A DNA stretch of 64,000 bases from Sulfuricurvum sp. (GTDB lineage Bacteria; Campylobacterota; Campylobacteria; Campylobacterales; Sulfurimonadaceae): contig NZ_JAQUHV010000003.1 of NCBI RefSeq assembly GCF_028681615.1, positions 62,001-126,000 of the forward strand. Reading direction: 5' to 3'. Below are positions 1 through 8,133 of this stretch, one piece after another (position 1 is the stretch's first letter; every line of letters begins with the position of its first letter). A program made the translations under genes and the position numbers. The notes under the pieces were generated by a model. The model did not search any database, was not told the DNA's origin, and saw nothing but the letters and a program-made list of their open reading frames with translations.

Positions 1-665
1 TTGTTATCCTTGAAAGCTATCCAGTCGGGATGAAGTTGTAGTTGTCCGAATCGTTGAGCGAGTATGAGTTTAGACTCGGTGATCATCCGTTTCCATAAGA
101 TTGCATCGTCTACCCGTGCGAAAGTATCGAAAATAAAAGGAATATAGTAGGAAGGGTTGAGTAGAAAAGTGTTGTCATGGACAAAACCATATTTGCCCGG
201 TAGCAACAAAAGCCGATCACCTGAAGAGAGGATGAGATGGCGTTTGATGGCCTCAAGATGCGTGATGGCTTTCTCCAATTGATCGGGATGTTTGAACACT
301 TTTGACGCTTTGATACGTGCATAAGCTATCCATAAGTCACCATCGGTCGCATTGTTTGAGTCAAGAATTTTCCATTCATGCGTGTTTGATTTACCCCATT
401 TCCATGGGTACAGCCCTTCGGAATTGCGCGGAAGGTTATTTTCAAGCCAGTGTTCAACACTCAGGTAGGTTGTTTCATCATTCATAGCTACGGCAAAAAA
501 TAGGGTATAGCCAATTGCTTCTGAATGGGTGATAGCTTCATTTTCACGATCGATGACCCGACCATCTTTTTGGAGATAGCGTTCTTTAAAGAGTTCCCAT
601 GTGATCGCGTTGAGTGAAGGTGAAAGTATCAATATCGCGATCAGGAGAAAAAAAACTTTAGACAT
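1..665 (-). CDS. bcsZ: Endo-1,4-beta-glucanase, glycoside hydrolase family 8 (BcsZ), 3' end outside window
   Basis: Periplasmic cellulase that accompanies bacterial cellulose synthase and trims glucan during export. The frame is open from the ATG at 665 to the window edge, so about 221 N-terminal residues are visible. A signal peptide (MSKVFFLLIAILILSPSLNA) is followed by the family-8 pattern HSEAIGYTLFFAV (general-acid Glu), NATDGDLWIAYA (conserved Asp) and LNPSYYIPFIF. Its ATG lies inside the last codons of bcsB (8-bp overlap), so it is the fourth gene of the bcs operon and probably translationally coupled. The family usually has about 340-370 residues, so a third or more is missing here. 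The family call is firm; the state of the C-terminus is unknown. Confidence 0.9.
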   Translation of the reverse strand, partial: MSKVFFLLIAILILSPSLNAITWELFKERYLQKDGRVIDRENEAITHSEAIGYTLFFAVAMNDETTYLSVEHWLENNLPRNSEGLYPWKWGKSNTHEWKILDSNNATDGDLWIAYARIKASKVFKHPDQLEKAITHLEAIKRHLILSSGDRLLLLPGKYGFVHDNTFLLNPSYYIPFIFDTFARVDDAILWKRMITESKLILAQRFGQLQLHPDWIAFKDN

Positions 666-2889
666 TCGGATGATGAGTCTTTTTGAAATGGTTTAGTAGT
701 CTGCGAATGACATAGACCATGAGGAGTAAAAGAATAACAGTCATTATGCCGAAAAAAAGAGCATTCTCGGTTAGATAAAAACGCATTTGATCGATGAGAC
801 TGAGTGATCCGAGGAAATATTTATCTGCAAGTTCGAAAGAGTGTATTGTCTCAAGTGTCGTATTTACAATCAGTGTATCGCTATTCCATCCGATTTCTTG
901 TTCGGGACTTAAAAGCATATCGATCCCTTTTTCAAGTGCGGATGGTGAGTCGTATTGGAATGAAATAACATTGCGCTCTTTGTTATAAGGGGAATGGAAT
1001 GCTTGGATGAGAAGGTTTTTTTCGATATTGCTTGATTCTTTGAGCGTTTTGTAGTTACGGAAAGGTTTGAGGCGATCCGTATCAAAAAAAGGAAGGTGAT
1101 CGACAAACCGATAAATGGAAGGGAATGTGGTTTCAAATTCCCCTCCAGATATTTTGACTTGCGATACTTCGGACAACTCTTGCGGCGTATGTCTGTAGGA
1201 ACCGATGAAAATAATCTCTTTATCTTTAACTTCGTCTATCTTGTCTGTGACATTTAGACGATACAATGGGTATTCAATCTCTTTTCCAAGGAAAAATCCA
1301 AGTTTCAAAGCGGCTTTGAGATTCGATGAGGAAAAATTGTCCATCACAATGGCACTATTCAAGCCGTCTGGATGGATAGAAAAGGGATAGGCTGCATAGA
1401 GAAAATAGCGGATGTAAGGCATTTCCAGCCAATGGGGAGCATCAGGTAGCTCAATGTAAGAAGTATCGAGGATGGTAGTCTGGAGATTTTCGAGATTGTA
1501 AAGTTCACAAAACCCTTTTTTGAATGGAATCATTGCTGGTTGTATCGCGAGTTTGTTTTTTCCTCCAGCAATTAGGTAAGCTGGAAAGTTATCTGACTTT
1601 TTAAAATTGAAGAACTTAGTGATACTAACCTCTTTAGATAGCTTTTCATCAAATGGTAGCTGAGTGGCAAATTTATTATTGACCAATATGTTTAAAACCG
1701 AATCGAATCGGACTTTGGAAGGATATATCCCATTAAGCCCAAGGATGATTTTTTGTTTGTCGTCAAAAAAGAAATCGGGATACATTTTAAAATCAATTTC
1801 CATCGGCGATGGGTACATATATTTGAATGTAGTTGTTTTGTGTCCAAGTTCGCGGAGTGTAATCCGTTGTCCAGTCGGCAGATAGTTGGGAGCAGTATAC
1901 GGTGAAGAAGGTTCTGGAAGTGTTATAGAATTAACCTGAATACCAAAACTTTTATGGAGGGTAAAGTTGTAGGAAGCAAAAGCGTATACTGAATCAAGGA
2001 GATCCTGAGAACTATCTGATGTAAGGCATATGATACCATATCCTGGATTGGCTGGATTATTGAAGAAAAGGATTGAGTTACGTTGAATTTTAGCCTGAAA
2101 CGCAACAGCTTGTTCAGGTGAAAAAGAAGCTTTTAACAGCTGCATGAGTTCTTGTCTTGGAGCAATGACGATGGCGTCACCATCTTTTGGAATTGTAGAG
2201 GCGATCTGAACATCGACATCCCGATATTTGAGTTTTTTTCCGATGACACTTGCGGCGATAACTGCTGATGTTACGAGCTTGCTATCTCTTTTTGGAGGTA
2301 GTACAAACGTCATTTTTTGGCGGGTGATATTTTTGGAATCGATGAGAAAACGGTCAATCGAACTCAAAGACCATGGAAGTGATCTGGGTAATACGGTCAG
2401 TTCGATATAACTTTTACGGGTATCGATTTTGGTCCACAATTCCGGTGCCGTTTCATCTTCGCAGTGATCGATCGTATAATGCTGATAGCTATTGATCGTG
2501 ATATTATTGAATGGTTCGAACTGGTCAACCGGAAGAGGAGTTTCTAGGGAAGTTGCCTCTCCGCGTTGAGATGCATTAATCCATTTTTGAATGATAGGCT
2601 TGTTGTTGATAGAAACTATAAGGGTTGAACGTTCCGGTATGATTGCCAATGAGGGCATGTAGTGAAGTTTGAGATTGGCAGACAACAGAACCCAGCGGGA
2701 TGCGATAGGAAGATTGAACGTATATTGGGCACGTGCACTTTGCAGTGTTGCCTGATTGACATTTTGTGCTTCATAGTTCAACGGAATTCGCAGAGTTTGT
2801 GTTCCATCGTTATTCGATTGAAGTATGATATCGCTTATGGCGAAGAGTTGGCTCATCAGTAAAAATAAAATCAAGATAAAGAAACGCAT
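658..2889 (-). CDS. bcsB: Cellulose synthase regulatory/periplasmic subunit BcsB
   Basis: Periplasmic partner of BcsA that guides the nascent glucan and anchors to the synthase. The protein has 743 residues. A signal peptide (residues 1-17, MRFFILILFLLMSQLFA) precedes the alternating carbohydrate-binding and flavodoxin-like domains of BcsB; LPPKRDSKLV and a TITINSY-like strand match the family. One C-terminal membrane helix (about 712-733, FFGIMTVILLLLMVYVI) is followed by a basic tail. Its ATG overlaps the bcsA stop by one base (TAATG), and its own end overlaps bcsZ by 8 bp, so bcsA-bcsB-bcsZ are coupled. The length is typical of the family. Confidence 0.95.
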   Translation of the reverse strand: MRFFILILFLLMSQLFAISDIILQSNNDGTQTLRIPLNYEAQNVNQATLQSARAQYTFNLPIASRWVLLSANLKLHYMPSLAIIPERSTLIVSINNKPIIQKWINASQRGEATSLETPLPVDQFEPFNNITINSYQHYTIDHCEDETAPELWTKIDTRKSYIELTVLPRSLPWSLSSIDRFLIDSKNITRQKMTFVLPPKRDSKLVTSAVIAASVIGKKLKYRDVDVQIASTIPKDGDAIVIAPRQELMQLLKASFSPEQAVAFQAKIQRNSILFFNNPANPGYGIICLTSDSSQDLLDSVYAFASYNFTLHKSFGIQVNSITLPEPSSPYTAPNYLPTGQRITLRELGHKTTTFKYMYPSPMEIDFKMYPDFFFDDKQKIILGLNGIYPSKVRFDSVLNILVNNKFATQLPFDEKLSKEVSITKFFNFKKSDNFPAYLIAGGKNKLAIQPAMIPFKKGFCELYNLENLQTTILDTSYIELPDAPHWLEMPYIRYFLYAAYPFSIHPDGLNSAIVMDNFSSSNLKAALKLGFFLGKEIEYPLYRLNVTDKIDEVKDKEIIFIGSYRHTPQELSEVSQVKISGGEFETTFPSIYRFVDHLPFFDTDRLKPFRNYKTLKESSNIEKNLLIQAFHSPYNKERNVISFQYDSPSALEKGIDMLLSPEQEIGWNSDTLIVNTTLETIHSFELADKYFLGSLSLIDQMRFYLTENALFFGIMTVILLLLMVYVIRRLLNHFKKTHHPNV

Positions 2890-5144
2890 TAGACTCCTTT
2901 TGTCCGAAGAAACGGGATAAATGAATAAATTTTTTGCATGAGTTGTATCCTTGTATGATTAAAAATAACCATAAGTTTTAGCTCATGGCGTATACGGCGA
3001 AGCAATGAGAGAAACGCTCCGGCTGGAGTTGGATGGACTTCGAGTTTTTCATATTCGATCCACTTTGTATTTTGTCCAAAAATAATTCCCAATAATACAC
3101 GTCGCAGGTTGAAATCGCTTTCTGCTTTGTTAAATCGGAAAATTGCGCTATTTTTGAAAGTGTGCAGGTATTTGCCCTGAATGAATACATTGCGACCATT
3201 TTCTTCTTGGATCAGCAGTGAACAGTGGCTATCGGTTTTGAGCTTTTCAATAACTACACGGAGCACCTGGTCTTCAAATGTGATGGCAATTCCCCCCATC
3301 GAAATATCCGAAATTATGCCGTAAAATGTTTCGAAGCCAATATTTAGAATAACGGTTTCATTCGATGGGATACGTGCGTAACGGCGTAACTGCCGTTTTT
3401 CATAAACAATGACAAGTGCTGAGAGGATGAGAAACAGGTTGAATATATTCCATATCATAGTTATGATTGTTACCGAAATGAGTTCTGGATCGGTAATGAG
3501 ACGATAGATTCCCATCGCAAATCCAAGAAGAATCAACGTAAAGATGATCACAAAAGGGGTATAGAGCTGGCTGATAAAATCCTCTTCAGCATTTTCTCCT
3601 TTGGGTGTCACAGCAAATTCTGGTGCGCGTGGATTCATGAAAACGGAAAAAATTGCGGGAAGGGTAAATAGTGAAAGCGCCGTTTCATATACTTCGGAAT
3701 AAAAATTCCATCTCACTTCTTTATACAAATAATAGGAAGTAAGAATCGAAAGGATCAGATGCGGAATAGGATAGACTAGGATTTCTATCGGTGTCGCGTG
3801 ATAGATACGAAGTCCGAAAAGAAGATATGCCAACGGTGCAACCAAGTAAACAACACGGGCGTAAGAGAAAAACCAGAAAAAGCTGGCGCTGAAATAACTT
3901 AATTTCTGATGCAGTTTGAGAGGCTTGAAAAGAGGGTTGCTGAGTAAAAATATTTGTACCATACCTTGAGACCAGCGAACTCTCTGCAGCACAAGAGCAC
4001 TGAAGGTTTCAGGTTGTAAGCCGCGGATCATCGGAATGGCGATATAAGCACTTTTGTAGCCCATGGCATGAAGTTTCAAGGCAGTTTCTGCATCTTCGGT
4101 AATCGTTTCCCCTGCAATTCCTCCCGCAAGGTCGAGATGACTGCGTCGAAGAAGGGCAGCTGAACCACAAAAAAAGGAACTTTCCCAAAAATCATGACCT
4201 TTTTGAATGTGGTAATAAAACATTTCATTTTCGGACGGTGCGTTTCGGAAAATTCCCATATTTTTTTCAATAGGATCGGGGTTGTAAAAAGCGTGAGGTG
4301 TTTGTACAAGGAATATTTGGGAATCGTTTAAAAATTCACCAACGGTGTTTTTGAGAAAATTCTGGGTTGGGATATGGTCGCAATCAAGAATTAAGATCAA
4401 TTCGCCGTCGAGTTGTTGCAATGCGCTGTTGATATTTCCTGCTTTAGCATTGAGATTTTTGGCACGTGTGATGTAAGTAAACTCATTTTTGGTACAAAAT
4501 TCTTGAAACCGCTTTCTCCTTTCAATGGCAACGGCGCGTTTGTCGGGATCAGAATCGTTGATTTTTTGATCGGATCCCCCATCGTCGAGAATACAGACTC
4601 GTAGTTTGTGTTGAGGATAGACCATCATGGAAGCTGCTAGCACCGTATCGACGACTATATCGAAATCCTCGTTATAGGTTGGGATGAGGACATCGACCGA
4701 AGGGAGTTCGTCAATAGGGACATTTTGGATATCGATCGGTTTACGCTCAAGCAGATGAAGCGAAGTGAATATCCCAAGGCTTGAAATGATAATACCGTAG
4801 AGCTCTGCTATTAAAAGTAAAAGTGTGCCGATATAATCAAGAAATCCAGTATAGAGGATGGTGCCCGTTATTCTCCAGAAAATGTATCGCCAGGAAACGA
4901 AGAGGGAAATTAATAAAAGTAACAGACGTATTTTGTCAGCAAAATTAAAAAAAAGTGCAAAAAGATAAAGCGATACTGCCCCATAGGCAACGAATCCTTG
5001 AGCGGAATTATTAAAATGGGACGATACAAAAAAAATGAGTGTTGAAAAAAAGAAGATACTAACGACCAAGGGGTGCTTGACAATCAAACTGTCAAGTACT
5101 CTTTTGTATTTTTTAAAGGATAATGTTACCCTTGGAAAAAACAT
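2889..5144 (-). CDS. bcsA: Cellulose synthase catalytic subunit (UDP-forming) BcsA with PilZ domain
   Basis: Processive family-2 glycosyltransferase that polymerises UDP-glucose into beta-1,4-glucan and moves it across the inner membrane. It has 751 residues. Membrane helices lie at about 26-130. The GT core contains DDGGSD (about 187), DCD (about 254), TED (about 350) and QRVRW (about 387, the QxxRW signature). Further helices cover about 410-575. A C-terminal PilZ domain has RRYAR (RxxxR) and DISMGG (DxSxxG), both intact, so activation by c-di-GMP is expected. It starts 10 bases after a small ORF and overlaps bcsB. No bcsC or bcsQ is visible; a bcsC could lie beyond the left edge. Confidence 0.97.
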   Translation of the reverse strand: MFFPRVTLSFKKYKRVLDSLIVKHPLVVSIFFFSTLIFFVSSHFNNSAQGFVAYGAVSLYLFALFFNFADKIRLLLLLISLFVSWRYIFWRITGTILYTGFLDYIGTLLLLIAELYGIIISSLGIFTSLHLLERKPIDIQNVPIDELPSVDVLIPTYNEDFDIVVDTVLAASMMVYPQHKLRVCILDDGGSDQKINDSDPDKRAVAIERRKRFQEFCTKNEFTYITRAKNLNAKAGNINSALQQLDGELILILDCDHIPTQNFLKNTVGEFLNDSQIFLVQTPHAFYNPDPIEKNMGIFRNAPSENEMFYYHIQKGHDFWESSFFCGSAALLRRSHLDLAGGIAGETITEDAETALKLHAMGYKSAYIAIPMIRGLQPETFSALVLQRVRWSQGMVQIFLLSNPLFKPLKLHQKLSYFSASFFWFFSYARVVYLVAPLAYLLFGLRIYHATPIEILVYPIPHLILSILTSYYLYKEVRWNFYSEVYETALSLFTLPAIFSVFMNPRAPEFAVTPKGENAEEDFISQLYTPFVIIFTLILLGFAMGIYRLITDPELISVTIITMIWNIFNLFLILSALVIVYEKRQLRRYARIPSNETVILNIGFETFYGIISDISMGGIAITFEDQVLRVVIEKLKTDSHCSLLIQEENGRNVFIQGKYLHTFKNSAIFRFNKAESDFNLRRVLLGIIFGQNTKWIEYEKLEVHPTPAGAFLSLLRRIRHELKLMVIFNHTRIQLMQKIYSFIPFLRTKGV

Positions 5145-5154
5145 TGGTTAAGGG

Positions 5155-5394
5155 TCATTTTCGGAAGAGTTTTCGAATATCAGAAATACTTGGCGTCTCC
5201 GACAAGTCGGCTGCAGAAGTTTCGGAATGCTTTAAACTAGAAAAACCAAATTTTTTCGATCCCCGACCACTATTGGAAAGTGTATTTAATTCTTGAATGT
5301 TTTTTTGATAGTGTTCAATAGAATGGGTAATCGGCATTTTTGTTTTGATAGTTGTGATTTCACGCGGTACCATCTGTCCAAATGTAATAGACAT
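5155..5394 (-). CDS. Small hypothetical protein, first gene of the cellulose operon
   Basis: I do not recognise this 79-residue protein. The ATG at 5394 (MSITFGQMVP) is chosen because GAAAGGA stands 7-8 bases upstream; a longer frame from 5439 has no ribosome site. It is polar and Ser/Thr/Lys-rich, with no signal peptide or membrane helix. Its C-terminus reads SISDIRKLFRK. It ends 10 bases before bcsA in the same direction, so it heads the bcs operon, where accessory proteins such as BcsR, BcsO or BcsP are common. The DI-x-x-LF-x-K ending loosely recalls short motifs in some of those accessory proteins, but that comparison is from memory and weak. Confidence 0.65.
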   Translation of the reverse strand: MSITFGQMVPREITTIKTKMPITHSIEHYQKNIQELNTLSNSGRGSKKFGFSSLKHSETSAADLSETPSISDIRKLFRK

Positions 5395-5544
5395 TAAAAT
5401 CCTTTCGTAATATTTATAATTCAATCTTCTTATCGGCAAATTCTAACATATTTTTAGCGATTTAGGGTAATTCTGTATCAAAGTATTAAAACTCCTATAC
5501 AATTTGAATTTTGTTTATTTTAAATTATAATTAAAGAAAATAAG

Positions 5545-5573
5545 CTCAATAAATCATCTATATATTTATTGAG
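5545..5573. repeat. 10-bp perfect inverted repeat, possible terminator or operator
   Basis: CTCAATAAAT (5545-5554) is repeated inverted as ATTTATTGAG (5564-5573) around a 9-base loop. On the minus strand the stem is followed by a T-rich stretch, so it could end transcripts entering from the 5780-5929 remnant before the bcs operon. It could equally be a regulator site about 150 bases upstream of the first bcs gene. Confidence 0.45.
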
Positions 5574-5779
5574 AAATATATCTATGCTAAATCATAGTCA
5601 AAGATGGAATGTGTATATCTTTCAAATATGCGCTCTATTTACGATTAAGTTTTGGAAAATCGTATTCGCCAGAATATTTATGAGTTCCTAATCGACAAAC
5701 AAACCTTAAAATATCCTATATTCTTGTTTATATCTGACAGCAAAAAATCATTCTAAATTTTCAAGAGAAATAAGAAATT

Positions 5780-5929
5780 TCATGCGCGCAGCTTTATAGT
5801 TCTAATAGTATTCACACCGCCTATTTTAGCTCCGCGTCTGACACATACCTTATCAGCAACTCTAAAAATAACTTTTTGTACATCAAGGGTTTTAGCGGCT
5901 ATGGTGAGAGTATAATGGACTATAATCAT
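5780..5929 (-). pseudogene. Possible gene remnant, 49-codon open frame
   Basis: An ATG at 5929 opens a 49-residue frame (starting MIIVHYTLTIAAKTLDVQ and ending TIRTIKLRA) that is basic and more GC-rich than its flanks. The codon mix looks coding, but there is no clear Shine-Dalgarno, the length is short and I recognise no family. Further open fragments follow in other frames on the same strand, which suits a decayed gene. It may also be chance. Confidence 0.25.
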
Positions 5930-6144
5930 CCGCAAAATCGTTTAGGAGTCGAGCTGTTAATTTTTAATTAAGTATAGGAAATACTTATTCTAATACAATA
6001 TTTTATTTAACAAAACTTACATGTTTTTTTCGTATAAAATACCAAGTTATGTTTTATACAAATATAACTATAATAAATACATATAATCTAATGTTAACAA
6101 TTAAGCAATAAAATGCTGATTGAAAACAAATTAAAGGAAACCAG

Positions 6145-6531
6145 ATGAAAATCTCAAAAGTGATTTTATCGATAGTGCTAAGTGTTACAGTGTTTGCCCA
6201 GATTTCATGGGCTCAAATGGCTTCAACAGAGGCAGTTTTAGTCCAGCCTGCTGCAGTTTCGTCACATGAAAAAGTGAGTCAATTTGTGGCGCGTGAAGAT
6301 GTTGCAAAAACATTTGAATCGATGGGAGTTGATCCTAAAATGGTTGAACAAAGAATTGCGCTGATGAGTGATGAAGAGGTATCTAAAATCTCTTCTCAAA
6401 TCGATACATTACCGGCCGGCGGTGATTTTGGAGGTATTGTAGGTGCGGTTGTTTTTGTGTTTATCGTTTTATTGATTACCGATATCCTCGGATTTACAAA
6501 AGTATTTGGCTTTACTCACTCAGCACGTTAG
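6145..6531 (+). CDS. PA2779 family protein (exported, single membrane helix)
   Basis: A 128-residue protein of the PA2779 family, whose biochemical role is unknown to me. A signal peptide (residues 1-23, ending QISWA) is followed by a helical segment (EDVAKTFESMGVDPKMVEQRIALMSDEEV) in which a Met-rich 'multiply and turn' pattern is typical of the family. A Gly-rich turn (PAGGDFGG) then leads into a C-terminal membrane helix (GIVGAVVFVFIVLLITDIL). The ATG has AAAGGAAACC upstream. It is followed within 5 bases by a PA2778-type cysteine peptidase, the partner with which this family is habitually found, so the two probably act together at the cell envelope. Confidence 0.85.
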   Translation: MKISKVILSIVLSVTVFAQISWAQMASTEAVLVQPAAVSSHEKVSQFVAREDVAKTFESMGVDPKMVEQRIALMSDEEVSKISSQIDTLPAGGDFGGIVGAVVFVFIVLLITDILGFTKVFGFTHSAR

Positions 6532-6535
6532 TCAA

Positions 6536-7495
6536 ATGCTGCATTACTACCGTATACTACTCTACGCACTCGTTGTCACTCTAATGGCAACGGGATGCGT
6601 CCCAAAAGAGCCGTTTCCTCCTGAGCAACATTACGCATCATCTTCTATCAATGTCCCTTTTATTCCGCCGCGTTCAGAGCTGTGCGGTTCAACATCGATT
6701 GAGATGGTCTCTTCGTATTGGCAATCAGCTGCCTCATTTACCCCTAAACTCTCCATGTCAGAGCTGGATGCGCATACATTGATTCCGGCAAAAGGGGGTA
6801 CGTTGCAGATAGAGATGATCACATCTGCCCGTGCCAACGGACTGATCGCCTATCCGATGGAGCCGACGTTTGAAGCGATGTTTTCTGAACTCTCGGCACA
6901 TCATCCCGTGATCGTATTGGTAAACCGCAGTTTTTCATGGCATCCGCTCTGGCATTATGCGCCGGTGATCGGTTATGATGAGCAAAAACGGCAAATCATC
7001 GTCCATTTTTCGGATCAGCCGAACGAAGCAGTGCCTCTCGCAACGTTTGCGGCATTGTGGAAACGAAGCGGAAACTGGGGTGTCGTCCTTCTTCCCCCTG
7101 GGGAACTCCCAGCATCGGTTTCACCGAAAACAGTGTTGCGATCCATGTATGAATTTGAGAAAACAGGGGATGGCTTGGGAGCGATTAGAGCGTATCAAAG
7201 TGCACTGAGCCGTTGGCCTGAAGATACCAATATCCTTTTTGCCTTAGCCAATGCCGAGTATAACGTCTCGAATTTCTCGGAAGCAGAGAAAAATTATCGA
7301 AAGCTTTTAGTACTAAAACCGTCGCACGCACTTGCATTGAACAATCTGTCAATGCTTTTATGTCGCAGCGGCAGATCTGATGAAGGATTAAAACTGCTCG
7401 ATCAGATTGTCAGTGACGATCCTAAAATAAACTCCTTGATTAAATCCTCACGGGAAGAGATTAAAGCAGGGTGTATCGCCTTTCCAGAAAAATAA
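6536..7495 (+). CDS. PA2778 family C39-like cysteine peptidase lipoprotein with TPR repeats
   Basis: Predicted outer-membrane or periplasmic lipoprotein. I start it at the ATG at 6536 (MLHYYRILLY), which gives a clean lipobox (LMATGC); a frame ten codons longer overlaps the previous gene. The C39-like papain fold shows a catalytic Cys in SELCGSTSIEM and a His in HPLWHYAPVIGYD, with an Asp/Gln-containing strand (HFSDQP) after it. The C-terminal third (about 200-319) contains TPR-like helices (GAIRAYQSALSRWPED, EAEKNYRKLLVLKPSH). The substrate is unknown; the constant pairing with a PA2779 protein makes that protein, with its Gly-Gly segment, a candidate, which is inference. Confidence 0.87.
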   Translation: MLHYYRILLYALVVTLMATGCVPKEPFPPEQHYASSSINVPFIPPRSELCGSTSIEMVSSYWQSAASFTPKLSMSELDAHTLIPAKGGTLQIEMITSARANGLIAYPMEPTFEAMFSELSAHHPVIVLVNRSFSWHPLWHYAPVIGYDEQKRQIIVHFSDQPNEAVPLATFAALWKRSGNWGVVLLPPGELPASVSPKTVLRSMYEFEKTGDGLGAIRAYQSALSRWPEDTNILFALANAEYNVSNFSEAEKNYRKLLVLKPSHALALNNLSMLLCRSGRSDEGLKLLDQIVSDDPKINSLIKSSREEIKAGCIAFPEK

Positions 7496-7546
7496 CCGAT
7501 AAACCGATAGAATACTAGAGCACATCTATTTTACTATGGGATTAAT

Positions 7547-7981
7547 ATGGCAACAGGTTTGGAATGGGGTGACCAGTATCTTTTAGGGATCAAAGGGATC
7601 GATGAACAGCATCGCTATCTTTTTGAAATAGTGGGACGAATCGCATCGCTGGATGCGGTAACGTCAAGTAAAGAGGAACTTCGTCAAATATTGGGTGAAC
7701 TGAGCCGCTATATGAGCGAGCATTTTCGGGATGAAGAGGCTTATTTGCAGCAAATCGGATTTCCGGAACTGGAATATCACAAAAAACTCCATCGTGAAAT
7801 CATTGAGTTTTTCAACGCATCGATAACGAATTCTCCGACGATAGCGATGATCCAAACCAAACTCAAATTCATCATCAAAAAAGCACTGATCGATCATATC
7901 ATCAACGAAGACATGAAAATCAAACTCTATTGTGCAACGCAACAGGTAGATACCGATGAGTATGTATATGATTTAGGATAG
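7547..7981 (+). CDS. Bacteriohemerythrin
   Basis: Cytoplasmic single-domain oxygen-binding diiron protein of 144 residues. All seven expected ligands are visible: His22 (DEQHRYLF), His59 and Glu63 (HFRDEE), His78 and His82 (YHKKLH), His117 and Asp122 (DHIINED). Such proteins store, sense or deliver O2 in microaerophiles and are abundant in this phylum. It stands alone, with its own leader, between the PA2778 peptidase and a soluble chemoreceptor. The next receptor carries a redox-sensing CZB domain, so a shared oxygen theme is plausible but not shown. Confidence 0.95.
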   Translation: MATGLEWGDQYLLGIKGIDEQHRYLFEIVGRIASLDAVTSSKEELRQILGELSRYMSEHFRDEEAYLQQIGFPELEYHKKLHREIIEFFNASITNSPTIAMIQTKLKFIIKKALIDHIINEDMKIKLYCATQQVDTDEYVYDLG

Positions 7982-8031
7982 AGTACGATACAATTGTTTA
8001 ACTCTGTTTAAAAATAACAATAGTAGATAAG

Positions 8032-8052
8032 GTTTCAAATGTGCTTTGAAAC
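8032..8052. repeat. Perfect 8-bp inverted repeat between hemerythrin and TlpD-like genes
   Basis: GTTTCAAA (8032-8039), a 5-base loop, then TTTGAAAC (8045-8052). It lies 43 bases upstream of the -10 box of the next gene and 51 bases after the hemerythrin stop. There is no T-run directly behind it, so an operator is as likely as a terminator. Confidence 0.4.
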
Positions 8053-8094
8053 GTTATTTAGAATTTAAATGATAGTTTTGTGATTTTATTGTTT

Positions 8095-8100
8095 TATAAT
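8095..8100 (+). promoter_or_regulatory. -10 box of the TlpD-like receptor gene
   Basis: TATAAT preceded by a T-rich tract, 33 bases before the ATG at 8134. It lacks a recognisable -35, as is usual for the main sigma factor in this phylum. Confidence 0.55.
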
Positions 8101-8133
8101 GTTCATTAACTATACAATTGCGAAGGATGCTTT

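Larger units (their letters stand above)
5395..6144. other. Long AT-rich intergenic region (750 bp)
   Basis: No convincing gene lies here. The stretch is very AT-rich apart from about 5780-5940, which is more balanced in composition. It holds a 10-bp inverted repeat (5545-5573), a 49-codon minus-strand frame without a good ribosome site (5780-5929), a further in-frame minus-strand fragment around 5640-5710 (reading RLGTHKYSGEYDFPK before a stop) and a 6-bp inverted repeat at 5970-5986. It must also hold the promoter of the bcs operon on the left and of the 6145 gene on the right. The mixture suggests decayed coding sequence between two unrelated operons. Confidence 0.6.
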
